Positions 34,013 to 42,569 of a stretch of 57,020 nucleotides of DNA are shown piece after piece (within the stretch, counting starts at the first letter, position 1; every line of letters starts with the position of its first letter). The stretch covers positions 1 to 57,020 of the forward strand of contig DATGKK010000026.1 of the NCBI GenBank assembly GCA_035294725.1. Reading direction: 5' to 3'. Both the position numbers and the translations under genes were made by a program. The notes beneath the pieces were generated by a model. It was not told the origin of the DNA, made no database searches, and saw nothing but the letters and a program-made list of their open reading frames with translations. This DNA comes from DATGKK01 sp035294725. GTDB taxonomy: Bacteria; Actinomycetota; Acidimicrobiia; Acidimicrobiales; Bog-793.

Positions 34013-34074
34013 AGAGCCCTTCGGCACTCTCACTCCCGTCCGAGGGCGGGAGGAACAGGGCCCTTCGGCCCTAT
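34013..34074. promoter_or_regulatory. Two related palindromes upstream of the nitroreductase gene (DosR-like?)
   Basis: Box 1 (34013-34030) and box 2 (34057-34074) share the core GCCCTTCGGC and start 44 bp apart, about four helical turns. Box 2 is a perfect AGGGCC/GGCCCT repeat around CTTC. The pattern resembles the paired half-sites bound by NarL/LuxR-type regulators such as DosR, whose regulon includes Acg homologues. This is pattern similarity only. Confidence 0.35.
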
Positions 34075-34201
34075 GTCGGAGTCGCCCGACCGTTCACCAT
34101 GTCCCCTGATGGAGCCGAGCCGCTCGACGATCGAGACGAGCCCGCACACCTTGGTGAATGCGGAGGCCGGGGCTGGGCGACCCCCCATTCGCCCTCGGGC
34201 G

Positions 34202-34699
34202 GTGTTCGTGAGCGACTCCGTCGTCCTCGCCCGCCCCTTTCGCGAGCTGGAGCCGGTCTTCGCCGACCGAGAGGCGGCATGGCTCGGGCGGCTCGGGGCA
34301 GTGACCAGGGCCCCCGGAGCCGGCGCTCTGCCCGAGCTCGACGCCTCGATCGCGCGCGGTGTCCTCCGCATCGGGCCGGGCCGGGCCGCTCAGCCCATGG
34401 CCGTCGTCGTCGGCCGGCCCCGATCGCACCCCGGGGCCGTCATCGTGGCCATGGGCTGGCAGCCGCTCACCTTCGGGCAACTCCTCCCCCGGCTCGAGGC
34501 CGATCTCGAGGCAGCCCGGCTCGACGACCTCTCGACCCGCCTCTCGATCTCGGGGAGCTACCAAGTTCCCTTCGGCGCCGTCGGCCTCGGGATGGACCGC
34601 CTCGGCCTCCACCGCGTGGCCGAGGCCGGCGTCCGCCAGTTCCTGCGCGATCTTCGGCGCGCCCTCGTGCCAGGCGGGGAAGGCTCGGGCGCCGCCTAG
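34202..34699 (+). CDS. Hypothetical protein, possibly SRPBCC-like
   Basis: About 165 residues from a GTG at 34202 (another in-frame GTG is at 34208). The frame extends to an ATG at 34073, but the first 43 codons have low third-position GC and the ATG sits inside a palindrome, so they are probably untranslated. The protein has VVLARPFRELEPVFADREAA near the start, a central AVVVGRPRSHPGAVIVAMGW and a late helix VAEAGVRQFLRDLRRALVP, suggesting a compact alpha/beta sheet domain. No family is recognised with confidence. It is divergent from the nitroreductase. Confidence 0.5.
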   Translation: MFVSDSVVLARPFRELEPVFADREAAWLGRLGAVTRAPGAGALPELDASIARGVLRIGPGRAAQPMAVVVGRPRSHPGAVIVAMGWQPLTFGQLLPRLEADLEAARLDDLSTRLSISGSYQVPFGAVGLGMDRLGLHRVAEAGVRQFLRDLRRALVPGGEGSGAA

Positions 34700-34716
34700 G
34701 CGGGAGGCTGGTCTCC

Positions 34717-34768
34717 GGGGAGTGTCTCCCCACCTCGACCGCGGCACCGGGCTGCTCCCGGAGCCCGG
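34717..34768. terminator. Two hairpins between convergent genes
   Basis: GGGGAG/CTCCCC with a TGT loop (34717-34731) and CCGGGCT/AGCCCGG with an eight-base loop (34747-34768) follow the hypothetical gene and face the end of the ABC ATPase gene. No T-run; probably a bidirectional terminator region. Confidence 0.4.
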
Positions 34769-34835
34769 GAGCCGAGTGACGTGACTGAGATCACCTTCCT
34801 GCTCGAGCTCCGCACGACTGAGGCGGGAGCTCTGA

Positions 34836-35921
34836 TCACGACGGGAGGAGCCCGAACACGAGGCAGCCGCCCGGACCGAACCGTAGCCCGGCCGCCTCGC
34901 TCCTTCCCACCCGCACCGGTGTGACGACGCCGCTCACCCGCTCCCCGGAGGCGAGGTCGACGGCGACCTCGTAGCCCCTTCCCCGGAACGCCACGTCGGC
35001 GACCGTCCCGCGGGCGTGGCAGCCGGGTGCGTCGGGCGCGCAGAGGCTGGCGGCGGCCGGCCGCACGGCGAGCAGGGCTCGCCCCGGCTCGAGCGGCTCC
35101 ATCGCCTCGGCGGCGACACGGCTCCCGCCGAGCTCGACCTCGACGGGCTGCCCGGCTCCGGCAGGCACGCGAAGGGTCACCTCGAGCTCGGCGGCAAGGC
35201 CGGTGAAGCGGGCCACGAACGGCGTCGCGGGGTGGGCGTAGATCTCCTCGGGCCGGTCGAGCTGGATGAGGCGGCCGCGCTCGAGCACGCCGATCCGGTC
35301 CGCGAGGGCAAAGGCCTCGGCCTGGTCGTGGGTGATGTAGACGGTCGTGACGCCGCTCTCGCGCACGAGGGAGGCGACCTCCACCCGCATCCGCTCCCGC
35401 AGGTCGGCGTCGAGGTTCGAGAGGGGCTCGTCGCACAGGACGAGGCCAGCCCCGCCGACGAGGGCGCGGGCGAGCGCGACCCGCTGCTGCTCGCCGCCCG
35501 AGAGCTCGGACGGGTAGCGATGGGTCATGTGGCCGAGACCGACACGATCGAGCATCTCTCGCGCCTGCTCCCGGCGGCGGCTGGCGGAGGGGAGGTGGCG
35601 CCGGAGCGCGAACGAGACGTTCTCGAGCGCCGAGAGGTGTGGCCACAGCGCGTAGTCCTGGAAGACCATGGCGAGGCGGCGCCGCTCGGGGAGCACGTGG
35701 GTCCGGCCGTCGGCGACGACGCGGTCCCCGATCGTGATGCGCCCGTCGCTGATGCGCTCGATGCCGGCGACGGAGCGGAGCAGCGTCGTCTTGCCAGAGC
35801 CCGACGGCCCGAGCAGCACGAGGAAGGTCCCCGCGGCTGCCTCGATCGTCACGGCGTCGAGGGCGAGGGCGTCGGCGGAGTACCGCTTCGTCACCCGCTC
35901 GATCAGGAGCGACTCAGCCAC
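34836..35921 (-). CDS. ABC transporter ATPase, iron/thiamine (FbpC/PotA-like) type
   Basis: The 361-residue ATPase has Walker A GPSGSGKTT, signature ELSGGEQQRVALARALV, Walker B GLVLCDEPLSNLDADLRERM and an H-loop His in YITHDQAEAF. A C-terminal TOBE-like domain of about 120 residues contains GCHARGTVADVAFRGRGYE, typical of ferric iron, sulfate/polyamine and 2-aminoethylphosphonate importers. It powers the fused permease encoded just upstream; the ATG overlaps the permease 3' end by eight bases. The substrate cannot be decided from this subunit. Confidence 0.9.
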   Translation of the reverse strand: MAESLLIERVTKRYSADALALDAVTIEAAAGTFLVLLGPSGSGKTTLLRSVAGIERISDGRITIGDRVVADGRTHVLPERRRLAMVFQDYALWPHLSALENVSFALRRHLPSASRRREQAREMLDRVGLGHMTHRYPSELSGGEQQRVALARALVGGAGLVLCDEPLSNLDADLRERMRVEVASLVRESGVTTVYITHDQAEAFALADRIGVLERGRLIQLDRPEEIYAHPATPFVARFTGLAAELEVTLRVPAGAGQPVEVELGGSRVAAEAMEPLEPGRALLAVRPAAASLCAPDAPGCHARGTVADVAFRGRGYEVAVDLASGERVSGVVTPVRVGRSEAAGLRFGPGGCLVFGLLPS

Positions 35922-37923
35922 GTGCCGCCGCTCCGATTCGGCGCCAGCCCCGCGGGGCGAGGAGGCGGTACGCGAGCAGGACGAGCCCGACGGCGACGAG
36001 CGCGAGCAGCACCGACAGCACCGCCTGGGCGATCCCGACTCCGTAGTGGTAGTTGCCGAGGTTGTCCTCGATGGCGACCGAGATGGGTGGCGAGCTCGGC
36101 GCGTACAGGAGCTGGGAGATGGGCAGCTCGAGGAAGACGGCGCAGAACGTGAGCAGCCACGCCATGACGACCGGCCGGGAGATCGCGGGCAGCACGGCGC
36201 GTGCCCACGCTCTCACCGGGCCGGCGCCATGTGCCCGGGCAGCGTCGTGGAGGGATGGCTGGAGCTGGGAGACCGGTCCGAACAGCACGCGGGCGTTCGT
36301 CGGGAGGCTGGCGGCGACGTAGGCCATCACGAGCAGGGTGACCGTCTGGTAGAGGTCGATCCCGAGACGGGACATGAAGGGCAGGTTGTAGGCGAAGATG
36401 TAGCCCGCCGCGAAGACCACGCTCGGAAGGGCGACGGACGCGAGCAAGAGGAAGTCGAGCAGCCGGGCGGTGCGGTCCCGGCGCCGGGCGAGCATCCGGG
36501 CGGCGACGAGGCCGCCCGCGACGGTGATCGTGGCGGCGATGGCGCCGTAGGCGAGCGACCGCTCGATCGGCCCGAGCAGCCCGGAGCTCGCGAAGACGGC
36601 GTCGTAGTTGGCGAAGGTGATCTGGAACGACGAGCCGAAGTCGGCGAGGAGCGATCCGCTCACGCCGCCAAAGCCAGGGATCCCGAGGGCGACGAGGAAG
36701 AACAGGCCGGTGCCCGAGAGGGCGAGCGCCGTTGCCCGACCTGAGAGGCGGTGTGGCGAGACCGGTCGCGTGCGACCCGAGAGGACGGCGTAGGACTTCC
36801 CCTTGAGGGCCCGGGCCTGGAGGGCAAGGGGGATCGCCACCGATGCGACGAGGAGCCAGCCCATGGCGGCCGCAGCGGGGAAGTTCGGCGGGAAGTTGCC
36901 GATCGCCTGGTAGAGCTGGTAGGTCGCGAGCGGGAAGTGGGCGCTGTAGGCGAGAGTCGCCGCAACGCCGAAGTCGCTCACCGACTCGGCGAAGCCGATC
37001 GCGAGGGCCGACCAGATCGCCGGAGCAAGCATCCGGGCGACGAGGGCGAGCGTCGCCGATCGCCCGGCGCCGTGGACCCTGGCCGCGTCCTCGAACTCCT
37101 GCCCGAGCCCGGTGAAGCCGGCCGAGATGGCGAGGAAGGCGAACGGCACCGAGCGCAGCCCGAGCAGCATGACGACACCGCCCGGTCCGAGCACGAAGTG
37201 GGTCACCCCCGTCCAGTCGAGCCCGGCCCGGTACATCACGCCGTCGATCTCGACGAGCCGGGTCCACCCGAGCGCCGGGAGCCAGGAGGGCAGGAGCAGC
37301 ACGAGCCACATGCCCGCCCGCACGAGCGCCTTGCCGGGCATGGAGGTCCGGCAGACGAGCCATGCGAGCGGGAAGCCGATGGCGACTCCGATCACCGTCG
37401 CGAGCGCGCTCACCCAGAGGCTGTCCCCGATCGCCGTCCAGGTGGCACCGGAGAACGCCTGGCGGAGGTAGGTGAGCGTGAACCACGGCGCGCCGGGGGT
37501 CCCCTGGCCGAACAGGCGAGGGAAGACGGCAAGGGCGAGGAAGCAGACGCAGGGGGCGATGATGACGAGCACGAGCCCGATCCAGAACGCCGGGCGGAGA
37601 AGGCCCCGCACCGTCGCGGAGACGCGCTGGGCGGTCGCGGACTCCCGCCAGCGCAGGAGCTGGGTGCGGGCGAGCGTGACGGCCCCTCGGCTCCCGGCGC
37701 CCCGGGCGGCCGGGGGGAGATCGCCCGGGGCGCGAGAGCCGCCGGAACCGGTCCCTCTACCGGCTCCGGCACCGGGACCGGCGCTGCCACCGGCTCCGGG
37801 GCCGGTGGTCTCGCCCCGAGACACGCCGGCCCCGGGTCCCTTGGTGCTGCCGCTGGCCCCCTGGCCGAGGGGGCGGCGCCCCTCCCGGCTCTCGTCCCAC
37901 TCGACCAGGCGGGTGCGGCTCAC
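35914..37923 (-). CDS. ABC transporter permease with two fused permease units (FbpB-like)
   Basis: The 669-residue protein carries two BPD_transp_1 domains. The EAA-like loops are EFEDAARVHGAGRSATLALV in the first half and SLHDAARAHGAGPVRAWARA in the second, with about 12 membrane helices. The first 80 residues are a cytosolic low-complexity Gly/Pro/Ser/Thr/Ala-rich stretch, unusual for the family. A GTG at 37923 overlapping the binding-protein stop (GTGA) was chosen as start. It moves the substrate delivered by the upstream lipoprotein across the membrane. Confidence 0.9.
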   Translation of the reverse strand: MSRTRLVEWDESREGRRPLGQGASGSTKGPGAGVSRGETTGPGAGGSAGPGAGAGRGTGSGGSRAPGDLPPAARGAGSRGAVTLARTQLLRWRESATAQRVSATVRGLLRPAFWIGLVLVIIAPCVCFLALAVFPRLFGQGTPGAPWFTLTYLRQAFSGATWTAIGDSLWVSALATVIGVAIGFPLAWLVCRTSMPGKALVRAGMWLVLLLPSWLPALGWTRLVEIDGVMYRAGLDWTGVTHFVLGPGGVVMLLGLRSVPFAFLAISAGFTGLGQEFEDAARVHGAGRSATLALVARMLAPAIWSALAIGFAESVSDFGVAATLAYSAHFPLATYQLYQAIGNFPPNFPAAAAMGWLLVASVAIPLALQARALKGKSYAVLSGRTRPVSPHRLSGRATALALSGTGLFFLVALGIPGFGGVSGSLLADFGSSFQITFANYDAVFASSGLLGPIERSLAYGAIAATITVAGGLVAARMLARRRDRTARLLDFLLLASVALPSVVFAAGYIFAYNLPFMSRLGIDLYQTVTLLVMAYVAASLPTNARVLFGPVSQLQPSLHDAARAHGAGPVRAWARAVLPAISRPVVMAWLLTFCAVFLELPISQLLYAPSSPPISVAIEDNLGNYHYGVGIAQAVLSVLLALVAVGLVLLAYRLLAPRGWRRIGAAARG

Positions 37924-39044
37924 TGCACGATGTTGGAGTCGAACCAGGTGTTGATGGTTCCTTCGCGCGCGCCCCACGTGTAGGGGTTCAGGACCTGCGT
38001 GCGCACCGAGGCGAGCGACGGGAGCTCGGGGAGGGGCGAGATCCCCTTCAGCACCGGGTAGTAGAGCGAGTCGCCCTGCGGGTCACCGGTCTGCATGACG
38101 TGCTGGCCCTGGCGCGAGAGGACGAGCTCGACGAAGCGCTTCGCCTCTGCCTGCTCGGCCGCCGGTGCCTTCGCGTCGATCCCGATGCACGAGGGGAGCA
38201 AGGTGACGGGGTCGAGGTACTTCACCTTGAGCGACTTGTCGGTGAACTCGGCGCCGATCCCGGCAGAGCTCTGCACGAGGGCGAGCTTGATCTGGCCGCT
38301 CGTGAGGGCCTGGAGCGTCGGGCCGTTCGTCGGGTGGACGACGAGGCCGTTCGCCTTCAGCTGCTCGAAGTACCGCTCACCCGCGGCGACGCCGCCGAGG
38401 TACTGCATCATCCCGGCGATGAAGGGATAGGTCGGCCCCGACTGCGACGGGTCGTTCATGCCGACTTCTCCCTTCCACTGCGGGCTCAGCAGCTGCTGCC
38501 AGCTCGTCGGAGGGTGGGGCACCTTGGTCGAGTCGTAGACGAGGGCCGCCATGAGCGTGACCCCGGTCGGCACGTAGCTCTTGTCCGCCGGGATCGACTC
38601 GCGTCCGAGGCGGTTCCAGTCGACGGAGGGCTCGAAGCCCTTGAGGAGCAGGCCCTGCTGGTCGAGGCTGGCGAAGGCGGTCGAGCCGTCGACCCAGAGC
38701 AGGCCCCAGTTCGGGTTGTCCTTGGAGGCGGCGATCTGGGTGAGCAGCGGTCCGGTGGAGTTGTCGTCCAGCTTGACCGGGATCCCCGTTGCCTTCTCGA
38801 AGGCGGCGACCTCGGCGTGGTCGTAGCCCTGAGCCGAGTAGACGACGAGGGTCACGGGCTTGGAGCCGGAGCCCGAATGGCCGTTCGCCGGATGGGACGC
38901 AGTGGTGCCCGTGCTCGCAGCGCCGGTGCTCGAGCAGGCGGCGAGGGCGACGGAAGCGGCGACGGCGACGGCGACGGCGGTGGCGCGGCGCCGGAGCCTG
39001 GCCGGCGGTCGTGGGTGAGCGTGACGGGCATCGAGCAGCGGCAT
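37920..39044 (-). CDS. ABC transporter substrate-binding lipoprotein (iron/thiamine/phosphonate type)
   Basis: A 374-residue lipoprotein with lipobox ALAAC, a Ser/Thr-rich linker, and a type II binding fold: LVVYSAQGYDHAEVAAFEKA, GIPVKLDDNSTGPLL, TSWQQLLSPQWKGEVGMNDP, and a late VLKGISPLPELPSLASV. It captures the ligand outside the membrane. The pattern is of the ferric-iron and 2-aminoethylphosphonate group; the Tyr pair that binds iron in FbpA is not obvious, so the ligand is open. ATG 39044 has GAGGAGG eight bases upstream. It heads the three-gene importer operon. Confidence 0.88.
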   Translation of the reverse strand: MPLLDARHAHPRPPARLRRRATAVAVAVAASVALAACSSTGAASTGTTASHPANGHSGSGSKPVTLVVYSAQGYDHAEVAAFEKATGIPVKLDDNSTGPLLTQIAASKDNPNWGLLWVDGSTAFASLDQQGLLLKGFEPSVDWNRLGRESIPADKSYVPTGVTLMAALVYDSTKVPHPPTSWQQLLSPQWKGEVGMNDPSQSGPTYPFIAGMMQYLGGVAAGERYFEQLKANGLVVHPTNGPTLQALTSGQIKLALVQSSAGIGAEFTDKSLKVKYLDPVTLLPSCIGIDAKAPAAEQAEAKRFVELVLSRQGQHVMQTGDPQGDSLYYPVLKGISPLPELPSLASVRTQVLNPYTWGAREGTINTWFDSNIVQ

Positions 39045-39089
39045 GGAGAAGACCTCCTCGGTCCACGTGTTGGGTGGGCTGTCGGCGGG

Positions 39090-39105
39090 AACCCTACGAA
39101 GGGTT
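39090..39105 (-). promoter_or_regulatory. Promoter -10 box inside an inverted repeat, importer operon
   Basis: AACCCT and AGGGTT form a perfect 6-bp inverted repeat around ACGA. On the minus strand TAGGGT within it (39096-39091) fits a -10 box, placing transcription near 39084 and a leader of about 40 bases with an RBS. A repressor bound to the repeat would block the promoter. The binding protein is unknown. Confidence 0.4.
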
Positions 39106-39387
39106 GGTGAACACGGGATGTGCCGGGGGCGACCTCGAGGTGTCGCACGGTGGAACTCTCTGTGACGTTCGGGTGACCGCTCGGTGCGGCCCCGCCAGCG
39201 TCGCCGGGCAGCCTCTTGCGTGGCCCGGCGACTTCCCGCGTGGCATGCGCCTCGACGAGACCGGCGCGAGGCGCGAGCTCCGCTGGTGCCTCAGCCAGAG
39301 GTCGATCCCCGCGACCTTGGTTCGGCGAGGCGACCGTGCGGGACCGGCATGAACGCGCGGGGAGCTCCCTTCCATGCGGGGCCGCCG

Positions 39388-39393
39388 TACCAT
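39388..39393 (+). promoter_or_regulatory. Leaderless -10 box for selA
   Basis: TACCAT is seven bases before the ATG at 39401; no RBS. Confidence 0.45.
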
Positions 39394-39400
39394 GGCAGCC

Positions 39401-40744
39401 ATGCCGCCGGAGCTCGACGGGGGGACGCGCCTGCCGGAGGGCGCCGGCGGGCCGGACCGACCGCCTGAGGCGGGTCGCCCGCCGTCGGTCGATGCCGTCG
39501 CCCGCCGGCTTGGGGGCTCCTGGCCGCAGCTGCCCCAGCCGCTGCTGGTGGAGGTGGCCCGTGCGGCCATCGCGGCAGGGCGGGAGGACGAGGCGGAGCT
39601 GTTCGCGGCCGAGGTGTCCCGGTCGCTCCTCCAGCCGGCGCTGAACGCGACCGGGGTCCTGCTCCACACGAACCTCGGGCGGGCGCCGATCGAGCACCAT
39701 GTGGCGGCGCGGGCCACGAACCTCGAGCTCGATCTCGCCACCGGCCGGCGCGGCTCGCGCCAGGCCCACGCGGGCGCGCTCCTCGCCCGGCTCGCGGGAG
39801 CCGAGGACGCCATCGTGGTCAACAACGGGGCGGCCGCCGTGCTGCTCGTGCTCGCCGCCCTTGCACCGGCGCGACCCGTCCTCGTGAGCCGGGGTGAGCT
39901 CGTAGAGATCGGGGGTGGCTTTCGCATCCCGGAGGTGCTCGCTGCCTCGGGCTCGCGCCTCGTCGAGGTCGGGACGACGAACCGGACCCGTCGCTCCGAC
40001 TACGCGGCCGCCCTCGCCGCCGAGCCCGAGTGCGCCCTCGTGCTGAAGGTTCACCAGTCCAACTACCGCATCGTGGGCTTCACCGAGGCGGCGAGCGTCG
40101 CCGAGCTCGCCGCCCTCGGGCCGCCGGTCGTCGTCGATCTCGGCTCAGGGCTGCTCGACGCGGGGACGCCGTGGCTGCGAGGCGGCCCGCCGGCCTGGCT
40201 CGCCGGGGAGCCGGCCGCCCGCCAGACCCTCGAGCAGGGCGCTGCGCTCGTGACCTTCTCAGGGGACAAGCTCCTCGGCGGCCCCCAGGCCGGCGTGATC
40301 GCCGGGCGGCGAGATCTCGTCGCGGCCTGCGCCCGCCACCCGCTCGCGCGCGCGCTCCGTCCCGGCGGGTTGGTGCTCTCGGCCCTGCAGGAGACTGCTC
40401 TCGCCTACCTGCGCCGTGATGTGGAGGCGATCCCGTTCTGGCGCATGGCGACGGTGCCGGTTGACGCGCTGCGAGAGCGGGCGGAGCTGCTCGCAGCCAA
40501 GGTCGGCCTCGGCGTGCGGCCTGTGGCCTGCACCGCGGTGGCCGGCGCCGGCTCGCTACCTGGCCTCGAGCTCCCCTCCTACGGCCTGGCGGCGGCCGGG
40601 GACCACCGCGCCGCCCTCCGCCGCCACGATCCCGCCGTCGTCGCCCGACTCCGAGACGGCACGACACTGTGCGACCTCCGGTCCGTCGACCCGTCGGACG
40701 ACCTCGTGCTCGCCGATGCCCTCCGCCAGGCGCTCGGGGCCTGA
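39401..40744 (+). CDS. selA: L-seryl-tRNA(Sec) selenium transferase
   Basis: The 447-residue PLP enzyme shows SelA hallmarks: LLQPALNATGVLLHTNLGRA, VNNGAAAVLLVLAALAPARP, GELVEIGGGFRIPEVLAASG, VEVGTTNRTRRSDY, LKVHQSNYRIVGFTE, and the PLP lysine (about Lys290) in TFSGDKLLGGPQAG. It converts Ser-tRNA(Sec) to Sec-tRNA(Sec) using selenophosphate. Start ATG 39401 follows TACCAT; earlier in-frame ATGs at 39374 and 39392 are possible. selB begins seven bases after its stop, so selA-selB-selD is one operon. Confidence 0.96.
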   Translation: MPPELDGGTRLPEGAGGPDRPPEAGRPPSVDAVARRLGGSWPQLPQPLLVEVARAAIAAGREDEAELFAAEVSRSLLQPALNATGVLLHTNLGRAPIEHHVAARATNLELDLATGRRGSRQAHAGALLARLAGAEDAIVVNNGAAAVLLVLAALAPARPVLVSRGELVEIGGGFRIPEVLAASGSRLVEVGTTNRTRRSDYAAALAAEPECALVLKVHQSNYRIVGFTEAASVAELAALGPPVVVDLGSGLLDAGTPWLRGGPPAWLAGEPAARQTLEQGAALVTFSGDKLLGGPQAGVIAGRRDLVAACARHPLARALRPGGLVLSALQETALAYLRRDVEAIPFWRMATVPVDALRERAELLAAKVGLGVRPVACTAVAGAGSLPGLELPSYGLAAAGDHRAALRRHDPAVVARLRDGTTLCDLRSVDPSDDLVLADALRQALGA

Positions 40745-40751
40745 TCACGAG

Positions 40752-42569
40752 ATGAGAGCTCAGGTCGTCGGGACTGCCGGTCATGTGGACCACGGCAAGT
40801 CGACGCTCGTGTGGGCCCTCACCGGTATGGACCCGGACCGTCTCGCCGAGGAGCAGGAGCGAGGTCTCACGATCGACCTCGGCTTTGCCTGGACCACGCT
40901 CGCCTCCGGTCGGGAGGTCGCCTTCGTCGACGTTCCCGGCCACGTGAGGTTCCTGAAGAACATGCTGGCCGGCGCCGGTGCCGTCGGGAGCTGCCTGTTC
41001 GTGGTCTCGGCGGCTGAGGGCTGGAAGCCCCAGTCCGAGGAGCACCTCCGCATCCTCGAGCTGTTCGGCCAGACGGCCGGGCTCATCGCCCTCACGAACG
41101 TGGCCGCGCTCGACGCCGAGCAGGTCGAGCTCGCTCGGCTTGAGATTGGCGAGCGCGTGGCCGGGTCGTGGCTCGAGAGTGCCGAGATCGTCGAGGTCGA
41201 CGCACCCGCCTCGATCGGCGTCGACGCCGTTGCGGCCGGGCTCGATCGGATGCTCGCCGCGGTCGACGCCCTCGGGGGAGCTGGGCCGGGTCGGGCTGGG
41301 CGGCTCTGGGTGGACCGCAGCTTCGCCGTGGCGGGGAGCGGCACCGTCGTCACCGGGACGCTCGCCGGGGGGACCTTCGCCGTCGGCGACCGGCTGCTCC
41401 TCGTTCCCGGGCCAGGTCCCGACGGGCGCCCGCTCGAGGTCCGCGTCCGGGCCCTTCAACGCCATGGGCGAGCCGAGCCGGTGGCGGGACCGGGGAGGGT
41501 CGCCGTCAACCTCGCCGGCGTACACCACCACCTGGTGAGACGGGGCATCGCGCTTGTCCCGCCGGGCTGCTTCGAGCCCACCCGCACGGTGGACGTCTCG
41601 CTGCGCGTGCTGGCGGCGCTCGACCATCCCGTGAGCCGCCGAGGCGCGTATCGCGCCTACTTCGGCTCCGGCCAGCACGCCGTTGGGCTCCGGCTGCTCG
41701 GGCGCGCCGCCCTTGCTCCCGGTGAGCAGGGCTGCGCTCGCCTGCACCTTCCCGCTCCGCTAGCGCTCCGGCCCGGCGACCGTTACGTGCTGCGCGAGGC
41801 GGGACGATCCGAGACCGTCGGGGGAGGCGAGGTGCTGGACGTCGCACCGGTGCTGCCCGCGGCGAGGGCGCGCCCTGACCGTGACGTCGATCGGGTCGTG
41901 CGGGAGCGGGGCGTCGTCGACCCCGACCTGCTCGAGCGGCTGACGGGGGAGCGACGGGATCCGAACCTCGGCGGACGCTTCGTCGTCGACCCGGAGCTGC
42001 GCCGGGCGAGCGAGGGGCGCCTGCGGGAGGCGCTCGCGTCGGCCGGACCGCTCGGCCTCGACGTGGCCCGGCTTCGAGATGTGGACCGGGCCTACCTCGG
42101 CGGGATGGCCGACGTCGAGGTGGAGGGAGGGCTCGCCCGGCTGAGGAGGGAGCCAGCGGGGACGGCTGGCTCGACGGGGTGCGACTCGCTGGAACGTCAC
42201 CCGTACCTCCTCGCCCTGAGGGCGACGCCGTTCCGGCCACCCTCTCCCGAGGAGCTCGGCGTCGAGCGCCGCGAGCTTCGCGAGCTCGTCCGCCGGGGCC
42301 TCGTCGTGGAGAGCGAGGGGTGCTGGTTCGCCGCGAGCGCCGTCGCCGAGGCCGTCGCCGCGGTGGAGTCGCTCCTTGCCGAGGAGCCGGGTGGAGTGAC
42401 GGCATCCGCCGTGAAGGAGCGGCTCGGGACGAGCCGCAAGTACGTGCTCCCCCTCCTTGCCCACCTCGACACCTCCGGAGTGACGAGGCGCCGGGGCGAC
42501 CTGCGGGTGGCGGGGCCGCGGCTCGCTGCGGCGGTGGCCGCCGGGAGGGCGGGAGAGCCCGCACGATGA
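40752..42569 (+). CDS. selB: Selenocysteine-specific elongation factor
   Basis: The 605-residue GTPase has G1 GHVDHGKS (residues 10-17), G3 DVPGH (60-64), EF-Tu-like beta-barrels, and C-terminal winged-helix repeats (GVTASAVKERLGTSRKYVLP near the end) that bind the SECIS hairpin. It delivers Sec-tRNA(Sec) to UGA codons. The G4 region reads LTNVAALD where relatives have TKAD or NKxD, so the usual guanine-recognition Lys and Asp are missing. The stop overlaps selD (ATGA at 42566). A weak RBS suggests translation coupled to selA. Confidence 0.94.
   Translation: MRAQVVGTAGHVDHGKSTLVWALTGMDPDRLAEEQERGLTIDLGFAWTTLASGREVAFVDVPGHVRFLKNMLAGAGAVGSCLFVVSAAEGWKPQSEEHLRILELFGQTAGLIALTNVAALDAEQVELARLEIGERVAGSWLESAEIVEVDAPASIGVDAVAAGLDRMLAAVDALGGAGPGRAGRLWVDRSFAVAGSGTVVTGTLAGGTFAVGDRLLLVPGPGPDGRPLEVRVRALQRHGRAEPVAGPGRVAVNLAGVHHHLVRRGIALVPPGCFEPTRTVDVSLRVLAALDHPVSRRGAYRAYFGSGQHAVGLRLLGRAALAPGEQGCARLHLPAPLALRPGDRYVLREAGRSETVGGGEVLDVAPVLPAARARPDRDVDRVVRERGVVDPDLLERLTGERRDPNLGGRFVVDPELRRASEGRLREALASAGPLGLDVARLRDVDRAYLGGMADVEVEGGLARLRREPAGTAGSTGCDSLERHPYLLALRATPFRPPSPEELGVERRELRELVRRGLVVESEGCWFAASAVAEAVAAVESLLAEEPGGVTASAVKERLGTSRKYVLPLLAHLDTSGVTRRRGDLRVAGPRLAAAVAAGRAGEPAR

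Larger units (their letters stand above)
39045..39400. other. Intergenic region between the importer and selA
   Basis: This 356-bp stretch holds no convincing gene in any frame. It contains the importer promoter with its inverted repeat near 39090-39105 and the selA -10 box at its right end. The middle is GC-rich without clear repeats. Confidence 0.5.

Noticed and set aside
34073..34201. ATG at 34073 as start of the hypothetical gene.
   Set aside because: It is the last part of a perfect palindrome, and the next 43 codons lack the third-position GC bias of real genes here.
37740..37860. Repeated GGC/CCG-rich stretch resembling a short tandem or CRISPR-like repeat.
   Set aside because: It simply encodes the Gly/Pro/Ala-rich head of the permease; units are irregular and there are no spacers. 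No CRISPR array was seen anywhere in the window.
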